Below are positions 44,582 through 52,362 of a DNA stretch of 64,000 nucleotides, in pieces. The DNA comes from JACVRN01 sp035276685. GTDB taxonomy: Bacteria; Acidobacteriota; Blastocatellia; Pyrinomonadales; Pyrinomonadaceae. The stretch spans positions 34,361 to 98,360 of the forward strand of contig DATELK010000095.1 of the NCBI GenBank assembly GCA_035276685.1, in the 5' to 3' direction. The translations under genes were made by a program, and so were the position numbers. The notes under the pieces were generated by a model. That model searched no databases and was not told the origin of the DNA. It saw only the letters and a list, made by a program, of their open reading frames with translations. How positions within the stretch are numbered: the stretch's first letter is position 1; each line of letters starts with the position of its first letter.

Positions 44582-46832
44582 CGGCCACGAAAGAGAGCGC
44601 ATACTGAGCCGCGTCCCATCGGAAGAGTTCGTCGGACGCGCCGGGGCGCTTGACCGTATCGTGAAGCTCTCCGGTGAAGGGGACGCGCGCGGCCTGTTGC
44701 TTCTGCTGGCACCTTCCGCCGGAGTCTCCGAGCTTCTAAGGCAGAGCTACGACCGCCTCTTTCACTCTCACACCGAAGTCGTGCCCGTGTACTTCTCTCT
44801 TTACAGAAGAGAGAAGAGCCCGGCGGTGGTCGCGCGCCGCTTCCTCTACAGCTTTCTACAGCAGTTGTCGGCATTCAACTTGCGCGAGCCGCGACTCGTG
44901 ACGGCGTCGCTGACGAAGACAGACCTGTTAGACCTTTCGCCGCCTGCGGATTACGAATGGATAGAGCGGCTGCTGGCCATAGCCGAGAGCGAGGGCACGC
45001 AGGACGATGAAGAGTCGCTCGTGCGCCTCTGCCTGAGCGCGCCTGAGCGTGCGGCTACAAGGGGCGTGCGCTCCCTTGTCATGATTGACGCGGCGCAGTT
45101 GATTGAGCCTGCGGAGACGGAAATCTCGCTCGGCGCAGAGCTCGTGCGCTCACTCACGCGCTCGCGCCTCCCCTTCGTGCTGGCAGGGTTGCGCCGTCAG
45201 GTGCTTGACCTGGTGCATAGCACGCTCGGCGACTTCGACGGCCTTGAGCGGCTGCACCTTGAGAGGCTGGACGACCGCGAGGCTGGCGAGCTTGTCGAGT
45301 ACGTCTCGCGGCGCGAAGCGGTAGAGCTGAATGATTCGACGCGCGACTTGGTCGTGCAGCAACTGGACGGGAGCCCCCTTTTCATCAACGCCATGGTGGA
45401 GGCGGCGCGCGAGAAGCAAAGGCCACTGACGAGCTTCCGCAACTGCCAGCGCATCTACGTGGAAGAGGTCATGGGAGGCCGCATCAACCGCCACTTCTCC
45501 GCAATCATGGACGAGCTTGTGCCCGCGAGCGACACGCGGCGCGCTCTCATACGCCTGCTCTATGAGACTTCTGCGAGCGACACGCGAAAATCTACCGTGG
45601 AGGTCTGGCGCAAGCGATTGGACGTGACGCCCTCGCAACTTCAGAGGCTCCTTCACGGCCTGCACATACACGAGCTGGCGAACGTTACCGGAAGCCTCGT
45701 TGAGATGAAGAGCGCGGCGCTGGTCTGGCGCGACTACCTCCGCGCGCGTTACGAATGGGAGGTCGCCGGAGAGCCGCGCGCAAGCGTGCTGGCAGGCATG
45801 CTCACGGATTTGTTGAAGCGAGCGCCGCAGACCATGGAGCGACATTACAGGCGCGAGGCCGCAGTCGGACTGTCAAGCCTGCTGGCGCGCTTCGACTGCC
45901 AGCGAGTGCCCGCGAGCCTGCTGCACTTCGACCGCTTCAGCCGACTCTACAAGGGAATTACGGCGGAGGAAGCCGCGCCCATGCTTGAGGCCGAGACAGA
46001 CCTTGTGCGCCTGCCGCAGATTGTATCGGTAGCGAATACCACTGCCTTTCATCCCCCCGTGCAGATGCAGCTCGAAGAAGAAAGGTCTGCTATCGCGCAC
46101 GGCTTTGACGCCGGAAGCTATTCGGAGGCGAGCGAGGTCGTATGGCTCGCCGCAGAGATTGACTCCAAGATGGAGGCAGGTCGTGGCCTCGCCGAGATGT
46201 GGCACAACCGGCTGATGCACCTTGCGCGCACGCGTTCGTTTGAGCGCGCGCGCGTCTGGCTCGTAAGCGCAGAAGGCTTCACGCCCGACGCTATGGAGTT
46301 TCTCAACGAGCAGGGCGTCTACACTTCAAGCCGCAGGCAGTTGGAGTTTCTGACGGCTCGTCTGGGCGGCGGGGAACTGAAAGGCGCGACGCAAGGCGTG
46401 ATGGACGAGTTCGAGCTTGCCATCCCCATGGGCGAAGAGACGGAGCTGATTGCGGCGCACACGGTCGAGCAGATTGCGCGCCGCTTTAACTTCCAGCCCG
46501 AAGCCATCAACCAGATAAAGACGGCGCTCATAGAGGCCTGCATCAACGCCACCGAACATTCTTTGAGCACGGACAGAAAAATATATCAACGTTTTCGGCT
46601 GGAAAGTGATAGATTAGTAGTGACGGTTTCAAGTCGCGGGCTGCGGTTGCCGGAGCGTCACCTGGAAACGGGTGCCCAAGGACGCTCAAACGGCAACCAT
46701 CAGGATGATAACGGGAGGGGACGCCGCGGCTGGGGCCTCAAGCTGATACGGACTCTGATGGACGAAGTCGAGTTCGAAAGTGTGGATGACGGCACCCGCC
46801 TGCGCATGACCAAGTATCTGCGCAAACCCTGA
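44556..46832 (+). CDS. Degenerate AAA/STAND-like NTPase fused to RsbW-type anti-sigma kinase domain
   Basis: A 758-residue protein. The N-terminal ATPase-like domain starts after FVGRAGALDRI; the P-loop position reads LAPSAGVSELL (51-61), lacking the GxGK[ST] lysine, while a Walker B-like SLVMIDAAQ follows. The middle is helical and winged-helix-like. The C-terminus (about 615-755) is an HATPase of the RsbW/SpoIIAB type, with N-box EACINATEHS (660-669) and RRGWGLKLIRTLMDE. It probably senses a signal through the NTPase part and phosphorylates or binds a STAS partner; the next gene encodes one. Confidence 0.82.
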   Translation: MMSPKKQNNGHERERILSRVPSEEFVGRAGALDRIVKLSGEGDARGLLLLLAPSAGVSELLRQSYDRLFHSHTEVVPVYFSLYRREKSPAVVARRFLYSFLQQLSAFNLREPRLVTASLTKTDLLDLSPPADYEWIERLLAIAESEGTQDDEESLVRLCLSAPERAATRGVRSLVMIDAAQLIEPAETEISLGAELVRSLTRSRLPFVLAGLRRQVLDLVHSTLGDFDGLERLHLERLDDREAGELVEYVSRREAVELNDSTRDLVVQQLDGSPLFINAMVEAAREKQRPLTSFRNCQRIYVEEVMGGRINRHFSAIMDELVPASDTRRALIRLLYETSASDTRKSTVEVWRKRLDVTPSQLQRLLHGLHIHELANVTGSLVEMKSAALVWRDYLRARYEWEVAGEPRASVLAGMLTDLLKRAPQTMERHYRREAAVGLSSLLARFDCQRVPASLLHFDRFSRLYKGITAEEAAPMLEAETDLVRLPQIVSVANTTAFHPPVQMQLEEERSAIAHGFDAGSYSEASEVVWLAAEIDSKMEAGRGLAEMWHNRLMHLARTRSFERARVWLVSAEGFTPDAMEFLNEQGVYTSSRRQLEFLTARLGGGELKGATQGVMDEFELAIPMGEETELIAAHTVEQIARRFNFQPEAINQIKTALIEACINATEHSLSTDRKIYQRFRLESDRLVVTVSSRGLRLPERHLETGAQGRSNGNHQDDNGRGRRGWGLKLIRTLMDEVEFESVDDGTRLRMTKYLRKP

Positions 46833-46922
46833 AGCCGCAAGGCTATCACAAGTAAAATATAATCTTTCGCGTAGGAGTTTTACCTAGTATTCGCACTGTA
46901 AAAAGTTTAGAGGGGGCTTTTT

Positions 46923-47306
46923 ATGGCGGAGACACTAACAGGGGTCAAGGTGCGTACACGTGTGGTCGGAAGCTCGGCAATCGTTTACGCCAGCGACTAT
47001 CTGAATAAGCTGAGCGGCGAGCGTATAGAGCGCGAGTGCCGCCTTCAACTGGAAGCCGGGCGACGCGCGCTCATAGTTAACTTCCGTGACACGGAGCTGG
47101 TCAACAGCATAGGCATCTCCATCCTCATGGGCGTCATAGACGCGGCCGAAGACGCGGGCGCGCAGTTAATCTTTTCGGACATGAGCTCGCAGACCGTGGA
47201 GCTTTTCGAGATGCTAGGCCTGACGCGCTTTGTCGAGCTGGCGAAGACGGAAGAAGATGCTCTCATGACGCTCAGAGAGTTTGCCGCAGCCGCGCCGCAA
47301 CACTGA
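46923..47306 (+). CDS. STAS domain protein (anti-sigma factor antagonist-like)
   Basis: A 127-residue STAS protein preceded by GAGGGGG. The motif around the usual phosphoserine reads LVNSIGISIL, so the residue just before Gly is Ile (63) and Ser is at 62. In SpoIIAA-type antagonists the residue before Gly is the phosphorylated Ser. The protein may bind its kinase without the standard switch, or use S62. It is the likely partner of the upstream HATPase protein. Confidence 0.85.
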   Translation: MAETLTGVKVRTRVVGSSAIVYASDYLNKLSGERIERECRLQLEAGRRALIVNFRDTELVNSIGISILMGVIDAAEDAGAQLIFSDMSSQTVELFEMLGLTRFVELAKTEEDALMTLREFAAAAPQH

Positions 47307-47328
47307 CAAGGGGGAGCTTTAGGCCGCT

Positions 47329-48606
47329 ATGGTTATGCAGGAAAGTTTGCAGAAGAAGCTTCTACACACCTTCGCCGCGCTCGCAGACCTCGGGCAGGAG
47401 ATAGCCGGGACGAACGACTTCGAGGAGATGGTGCGTACCTCGCTACATCTGCTCTTAGGCACGCTCGCCATACGTCGCGGCGCGCTGGCCGAATACGACG
47501 AGACCGACCGCGCCTTGAAGTTCATAGTCGTGCGCGGCCTTGGCGAAGGCGCTCAGGAAGAGATTCCCTTAGATGACGAAGACCTTGAGAGCCTGATGAG
47601 TCTGGACTCGCAGGGCGTCGCGCTCGCACTCGAAGAGAGAGAGCCGAACCGCTTCATAGAGCATCACGAGTCTCGCTTTGACTTCACGCGCTTTGACCTG
47701 CTGATTCCGCTCATCGTGCGCGGCCAGTTAACCGGCATCATCCTGCTTGGAAAGAAGGCCAGCGGCGAAGGCTTCACGGGCGAAGACATTGAGACGATAA
47801 ATGCCATGGCGCGGCACATAGGCGTAGGCCTCAACACGCACCGACTGATGGCGGAGCTTGAGAGCAAGGCGGAAGAGAACCGCCGCCTCTATGACGGACT
47901 CCGTGCAATCTATCAGGACACGGTGCGCGCCTTCGCCTCGGCCATAGACCTCAAGGACAAGTACACGCAGGGGCATTCCGAGCGCGTGGGCCGCTACAGC
48001 GAAATCATCGCGCGCGAGATGGGCTGGAGCGACGAGGAAGTCGAAGGCATAGCCATAGCGGGCTACCTTCATGACATAGGAAAGCTGGTCGTGGAGCGCG
48101 ACATCATCAACGCGCCTTACAAGATTGACGCCAAAAAATCGAGCGAGCTGAACCGTCACCCGGCCGCAGGCTTCGAGATACTCTCGCCGATTCGCCATCC
48201 TTACGCGGACATACCTCTGATGGCTCGCCACCATCACGAGCGAGTCGACGGGCGCGGCTACCCGGACGGCCTCAAGGGCGACGAGATTCACATAGGCGCG
48301 AAGATAGTCAACCTGGCCGACTCCTTCGACGCCATGACGACAGACCGGCCATACAAGCGCCGCCGCTCGTTCGAGGATGTGATAGAAGACCTGCGCCGCA
48401 ACACGGGCAAGCAGTTCGCGTCCGAAGTCGTCATCCCATTTTGCAGGGCGCTCCTGAAGGAGCTAGAGGGAGAGACAAAGGAGCGCCGCATCATCAAGAT
48501 GCTGGGCCGCGACTACCTGAACGCGGAGCGCGCCATACCATTGCTAAAAGAGTTGCTGGCAGAACTGGAATCAGGGACGTTTTCGGCTAAAGCAAGTAAT
48601 GTTTAG
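47329..48606 (+). CDS. GAF-HD-GYP phosphodiesterase
   Basis: A 425-residue protein with an N-terminal GAF domain (about 25-175) and a C-terminal HD-GYP domain: HSERVGRYSEII, YLHDIGKLVV, MARHHHERVDGRGYPDG and IVNLADSFDAMT. It should hydrolyse c-di-GMP and so oppose the GGDEF protein two genes upstream. It is 22 bp from the STAS gene and closes the operon at a strong terminator. Confidence 0.9.
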   Translation: MVMQESLQKKLLHTFAALADLGQEIAGTNDFEEMVRTSLHLLLGTLAIRRGALAEYDETDRALKFIVVRGLGEGAQEEIPLDDEDLESLMSLDSQGVALALEEREPNRFIEHHESRFDFTRFDLLIPLIVRGQLTGIILLGKKASGEGFTGEDIETINAMARHIGVGLNTHRLMAELESKAEENRRLYDGLRAIYQDTVRAFASAIDLKDKYTQGHSERVGRYSEIIAREMGWSDEEVEGIAIAGYLHDIGKLVVERDIINAPYKIDAKKSSELNRHPAAGFEILSPIRHPYADIPLMARHHHERVDGRGYPDGLKGDEIHIGAKIVNLADSFDAMTTDRPYKRRRSFEDVIEDLRRNTGKQFASEVVIPFCRALLKELEGETKERRIIKMLGRDYLNAERAIPLLKELLAELESGTFSAKASNV

Positions 48607-48627
48607 CCAGTGAGAAACAGTTTGCGG

Positions 48628-48680
48628 AAATCAGTCGAAGAGGCACAGGGCAATTGTCCCTGTGCCTCTTCGACTGATTT
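48628..48680. terminator. Bidirectional terminator, perfect 23-bp stem
   Basis: AAATCAGTCGAAGAGGCACAGGG is followed by a 7-nt loop and its exact reverse complement, giving A- and T-rich ends on both strands. It lies between the convergent HD-GYP gene and the small gene ending at 48684. Confidence 0.85.
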
Positions 48681-48683
48681 GCT

Positions 48684-48941
48684 TCAGTCAAGGCTGGTAA
48701 CGTCGCTTTCAGAGACTTCGGTGGCCTTGACACCGGCAGGCAGCTTCGGTTTAGCGGCTGCTGCGCCAGCTGCTTTTGCCCCCGTCTCAATGGGAGTAGC
48801 GATGGTGACGTTAGTCTGATTACCCTCGCCACTGTCTATGCGTACAACCATCCCTTGCGCCGCCACGTCGCCGAGCGTGCGCCTGGCTTCGTCCAGCGAA
48901 AGAGTCCCTTTAAGTGTGTATCGTGTGAATTTGGTATTCAT
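48684..48941 (-). CDS. Small hypothetical protein
   Basis: An 85-residue protein. The first 50 residues look folded (TRYTLKGTLSLDEARRTLGD, VVRIDSGEGNQTNVTIATP). A low-complexity Ala/Lys/Pro stretch and an acidic end follow. No family is recognised. It lies 9 bp downstream of the next small gene and likely shares its transcript. Confidence 0.6.
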   Translation of the reverse strand: MNTKFTRYTLKGTLSLDEARRTLGDVAAQGMVVRIDSGEGNQTNVTIATPIETGAKAAGAAAAKPKLPAGVKATEVSESDVTSLD

Positions 48942-48950
48942 CGCTTCACC

Positions 48951-49301
48951 TCAGAAGGTCATAGGGCAGCTACGGCTGCGTCCATCAATCTCAACGTACT
49001 CAGCCTGCGCCTGGATAATGGTGCCGGCCGGAATGTTGTTCCACTGATAGAATAACGCCATGATGCCTGTCTCAAGAAAGGCGGTCGGGTAAATCCACGA
49101 AATCGGGTCAGGCGACGGCCTCAAGTAAAGCATAGAATATCCGCCGCCCCCGGTTGTGCGGCAGATTAGTATGCGGCGGATTTGGACGATGTTGCGTCCC
49201 TGATTCGAGACATACAGGAGCGCGTTTGCTCCCGATTGTTGAATTGAGACGACAACAGACTGGTACTGTTGAAAGCTCGTCTCGCAAGCGTTGCAAGCCA
49301 T
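48951..49301 (-). CDS. Small hypothetical protein with CxxC start, beta-rich
   Basis: A 116-residue protein beginning MACNACETSFQQYQS. It has AAAGGAGAT 8 nt before the ATG at 49301; the longer open frame upstream has no such site. The body is beta-rich (ALLYVSNQGRNIVQIRRILI), a pattern like archaellin- or pilin-type sandwich domains, but no family can be named. No signal peptide is seen. It is paired with the 85-residue gene. Confidence 0.62.
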   Translation of the reverse strand: MACNACETSFQQYQSVVVSIQQSGANALLYVSNQGRNIVQIRRILICRTTGGGGYSMLYLRPSPDPISWIYPTAFLETGIMALFYQWNNIPAGTIIQAQAEYVEIDGRSRSCPMTF

Positions 49302-49548
49302 CGGAATATCTCCTTTCGCCCTGTCCGCGATACTACAGAGCGGACGTTTCAATTTTGGTGTGCTTACGTGAGTCAAGCGAGGTTTAGGTTTAGGCTCTCG
49401 TGAGCAGGCAACACAGAAAGTTACCGACGCGTTGAGCAATGGCCGTGCCATCTCGCGCGTAGATGTCTTTTGTTAGAAACCTCAAGAAATAAATAGTTCT
49501 TATTTATAAAAAGGGAGGGCGGTGTGTCTACAATAGATGATACGCGGC

Positions 49549-49580
49549 GGAGGTGTGTCTACAGTTGTGGACACACCTCC
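49549..49580. terminator. Hairpin downstream of the FHA gene, possible terminator
   Basis: GGAGGTGTGTCTACAGTTGT GGACACACCTCC forms a 12-bp stem with one mismatch. Part of it (GGTGTGTCTACA) is also repeated at 49521-49532. No T-run follows, so termination is uncertain. The rest of the gap 49302-49595 shows nothing recognisable. Confidence 0.4.
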
Positions 49581-49595
49581 CGGGACAGCTTCGAT

Positions 49596-50516
49596 TTACT
49601 TAGGCTGGATGCGTAGGCTGAAGCTGCAAATGTCTATCTTTTCGTCGGGCGCGACCTGTGTGGCCGCGTCGCGTGGAAGCTCTCGGCCGTTAACGAGGGT
49701 AGGATTGCGCCCCTTTGGCGTGAGCCAGTAGCCGCCCTGCTCGTCCATACTGAGGACTGCGTGAATGCGGCTGACTTCAGGGTCGCCTTTGAGCGGCAGG
49801 TCAACTGTGACCGAGCGTGAGCCGCGACCGATTGTAATCTCCTGTTTGATGATGGGCACGACCGACTGGCGCACGCCCTTGTACCAGACCTCCACGTTGA
49901 AAAGCTCCGTGACGCGCGGGCGCACCACGGTCGCTTCGCTTTCAGCGCCTTCTGTGGCGGGGATGGCCGCGCTCGCGCCTCCCGCCGCGCTGGCCGCGCC
50001 GCCCGCTCCTTCCAGAGCCTGCGCGACCATCTCGGGCGTCAGGCCTCCCGGCAGAGAGGTCTTCATTAGCTCTGGCGGGCGAGCCGTGACCATAGTGTGG
50101 CCGGATTCCGTCTCGTCCCAGACGGGCTGCACGCGGAACTCTCCCTTGTTGAGCGTGCCGTCCACGCGCAGCTCCACGGCGAAGGACTTGGTGGCAAGCT
50201 GCGTCTGTCCGGCAAGCTCTCGCGCTCGCTCGGACAAAACAGTATAGAGGCCGTGCTCAAGGCCGCGACGCTTCTCGCCCTGCCAGTCCTTATCGTCTTC
50301 GTTGCTGAGATAGACAATGTACTCGCGCGGGATGTAGGTAGGGCCGCCGGGCGGCGTAAACATCTCGCGCTGCATGACGGCTTCCACTTCTCGCGCGACC
50401 TTGACCAAGAACTCTTCCCAGACGCGACGCGGGCGCGATTGCTCGTCCGCCGCTTCGAGCGGGTCACTCGCGCCTTCGCCGTCAATCCATTTACGAATGG
50501 ATTCAATCAGTCCCAC
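49596..50516 (-). CDS. FhaA-like protein: DUF3662 plus FHA domain
   Basis: A 306-residue protein. The N-terminal part (about 1-130) is FhaA_N/DUF3662-like (IPREYIVYLSNEDDKDW). A Gly/Ala-rich linker follows, then a C-terminal FHA domain (IGRGSRS, SRIHAVLS, PTLVNGREL) that should bind phosphothreonine. It lies at the 3' end of the kinase-phosphatase-cell wall locus and is a likely substrate or adaptor of the kinase encoded just upstream. Confidence 0.86.
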   Translation of the reverse strand: MGLIESIRKWIDGEGASDPLEAADEQSRPRRVWEEFLVKVAREVEAVMQREMFTPPGGPTYIPREYIVYLSNEDDKDWQGEKRRGLEHGLYTVLSERARELAGQTQLATKSFAVELRVDGTLNKGEFRVQPVWDETESGHTMVTARPPELMKTSLPGGLTPEMVAQALEGAGGAASAAGGASAAIPATEGAESEATVVRPRVTELFNVEVWYKGVRQSVVPIIKQEITIGRGSRSVTVDLPLKGDPEVSRIHAVLSMDEQGGYWLTPKGRNPTLVNGRELPRDAATQVAPDEKIDICSFSLRIQPK

Positions 50517-50553
50517 AGCAGTTTTTCTCCTCCATGAGGGGAATCATATCGCA

Positions 50554-52131
50554 CTACGAAGCTAAGTCTATAACTTTTTTACCCATCCACCCGCGCGTCA
50601 CGGTATTTGTAGTCCCGACCGTGGAAGTCGCTTCGACTTCGTACCACTTGTCGTCATCGCTCACGCTCAGCACGCGCACGCGCGCTCCCTTTTCAACAAT
50701 CGTGATGATGGTGTCGCCGCTAATCACCGGCGCGTTGCGGATGTAGGCGCGCGTGTTTACCACGCCTTCTCGCCCGGCAGCATCTCTCTGGCCGGAAGTC
50801 GCAGGCGTGGTGCCTGCCCTCCAAAGCGGCCAGCGACCGCGAAAATAATTATGAGTCGCCAGGAGCATTCCGGCAAAGGCCAGAACCAGCAGGACTGCTA
50901 CGAGCAGGCGGGCCCAGCGTCCTGAGAGTCGAGCAGGAGGCGCGGGCTGCTGCTGCGGGCGCTGCTTGACGACAGGAGCGTCAGAGAAGCCTTCTATTAT
51001 CTCGTGAGCTTTCTGGCGCGGGGCGACAGGCGCTGTCTGATTCCTATCCTCCGCGACGCGCACGACTATGCGCGGGCGCTCTTTACCCGTGACGTTCGCT
51101 TCCTTCAGCTCCTGCGAAGAGTTGAAGCGGGGGCGTGGCGGTGTCGTCTTGTTCGGCACATCGGATGTCTCAAGCAGGCTACCCGTCGGGCGCGCATGGC
51201 CTCCCCCGCCGTTGTCTCCGGGCTGCTGCAATAGCCGAGTCGGCGGAAGCGCCGCGTCCGATAGCTCGTCCCAGAACTCCTGAACCGTTTGATAGCGCGC
51301 CTCGGGACGCATCTCTGTCGCGCGCCTCAAGACTCTCAAAAGCGACGGAGCCCATTCGTGCCGCGCTATCTCTTCCGGCAAGTCGGTTATTTGCCTATGC
51401 GAGAAGCGGCGAGGGGCGGAGCCCGTCAGCAGAGTGTAAACGGTCTTGGCGAGCGAGAAGATGTCTGCGGCAGGAGTTAGACCGGGCTGCGCGTTCGGGT
51501 GAAGCCCAAGGTCGAGCGCGCCCGTCTGAACCACGGGATTGTGCTCGGGCGCTGCGTAAACGTTTGTGCCTACGCGAGTGATTATGCCTTCCGTGGCTTC
51601 GAGCTTGGCCACGCCGAAGTCCGCAATCTTGACAATCTGCCGGTCTGCCGAGAGAAGAAGATTCTGCGGCTTGATGTCGCGATGAATGACTCCGCAGCGA
51701 TGCGCGTGAGCGAGCCCCGCAGAGACTTGCTCAATATAAAAGAGCACGTCTTTCAACTTCAAAGGCTCTATGCGGCAGAGCGTGGCTAGGTCTCCGCCCG
51801 ACATGTATTCGAGGACGAGATAATGAAAGGTTGTGCCGGAGAGGTCTATGGCTGTGCCGTGCCCTAGGCGGCTGATGATGTTCGGGTGCCGGACGCGGTC
51901 AAGGGCAACCGCTTCGTTCTGAAAATTTTCAATCAGCGTGCGCTCAAGGTCTACGTCGGGCGTGCCTTGCAGGAAGACGTTCAGCGCCTTGATGACGACC
52001 ATGGGCGGCATCCCGTCCACGGCCGCGCGGTCGCGCGCCACGTAAATCTCCGCGTAGCTGCCGCGCCCGAGACAGTCTTGAACATCGTAGCGCCCGTCCA
52101 ACCTGCAATTTTGAAGCTTAAGCTCAGTCAT
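50554..52131 (-). CDS. Serine/threonine protein kinase with SH3 domain
   Basis: A 525-residue PknB-type membrane kinase. Glycine loop LGRGSYAEIYVA (21-32), Lys48, HRDIKPQN (150-157) and DFG (171-173). A proline-rich cytosolic linker precedes one membrane helix (about 408-428), and a bacterial SH3 domain ends the protein (TRAYIRNAPVISGDT, GWMGKKVIDL). SH3 in place of PASTA domains suggests the extracellular part binds peptidoglycan or other proteins. It follows the phosphatase after a terminator-containing gap. Confidence 0.93.
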   Translation of the reverse strand: MTELKLQNCRLDGRYDVQDCLGRGSYAEIYVARDRAAVDGMPPMVVIKALNVFLQGTPDVDLERTLIENFQNEAVALDRVRHPNIISRLGHGTAIDLSGTTFHYLVLEYMSGGDLATLCRIEPLKLKDVLFYIEQVSAGLAHAHRCGVIHRDIKPQNLLLSADRQIVKIADFGVAKLEATEGIITRVGTNVYAAPEHNPVVQTGALDLGLHPNAQPGLTPAADIFSLAKTVYTLLTGSAPRRFSHRQITDLPEEIARHEWAPSLLRVLRRATEMRPEARYQTVQEFWDELSDAALPPTRLLQQPGDNGGGGHARPTGSLLETSDVPNKTTPPRPRFNSSQELKEANVTGKERPRIVVRVAEDRNQTAPVAPRQKAHEIIEGFSDAPVVKQRPQQQPAPPARLSGRWARLLVAVLLVLAFAGMLLATHNYFRGRWPLWRAGTTPATSGQRDAAGREGVVNTRAYIRNAPVISGDTIITIVEKGARVRVLSVSDDDKWYEVEATSTVGTTNTVTRGWMGKKVIDLAS

Positions 52132-52261
52132 TCCCAGACACGCTTACATTAGAGCCATTCGCAGGCTAAGGGGATGCCTACCGCACAAGCGGACAGGGGA
52201 GAGGGGATGGTTAAGAGAGCAGCAGCTATTTTACTATCGCGCGCCCCTTATCCCCTATTTG

Positions 52262-52308
52262 AAAAGGGCCCGGCGCGCCGCAAGGCTGACCGCAGCCCTT
52301 TTTTTTAG
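52262..52308. terminator. Terminator in the gap between phosphatase and kinase genes
   Basis: AAAAGGGC (52262-52269) pairs with GCCCTTTT (52295-52302) around a GC-rich loop containing GGCGCGCC. The T-run is strongest on the plus strand (T8). It separates the phosphatase transcript from the kinase start; promoter elements for the kinase were not clear in 52132-52261. Confidence 0.5.
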
Positions 52309-52362
52309 TTCCTGCTCCTTCCCCTTGCTCACGAAGCCTTCAGCGCAACAGAAGGGCTTCCG

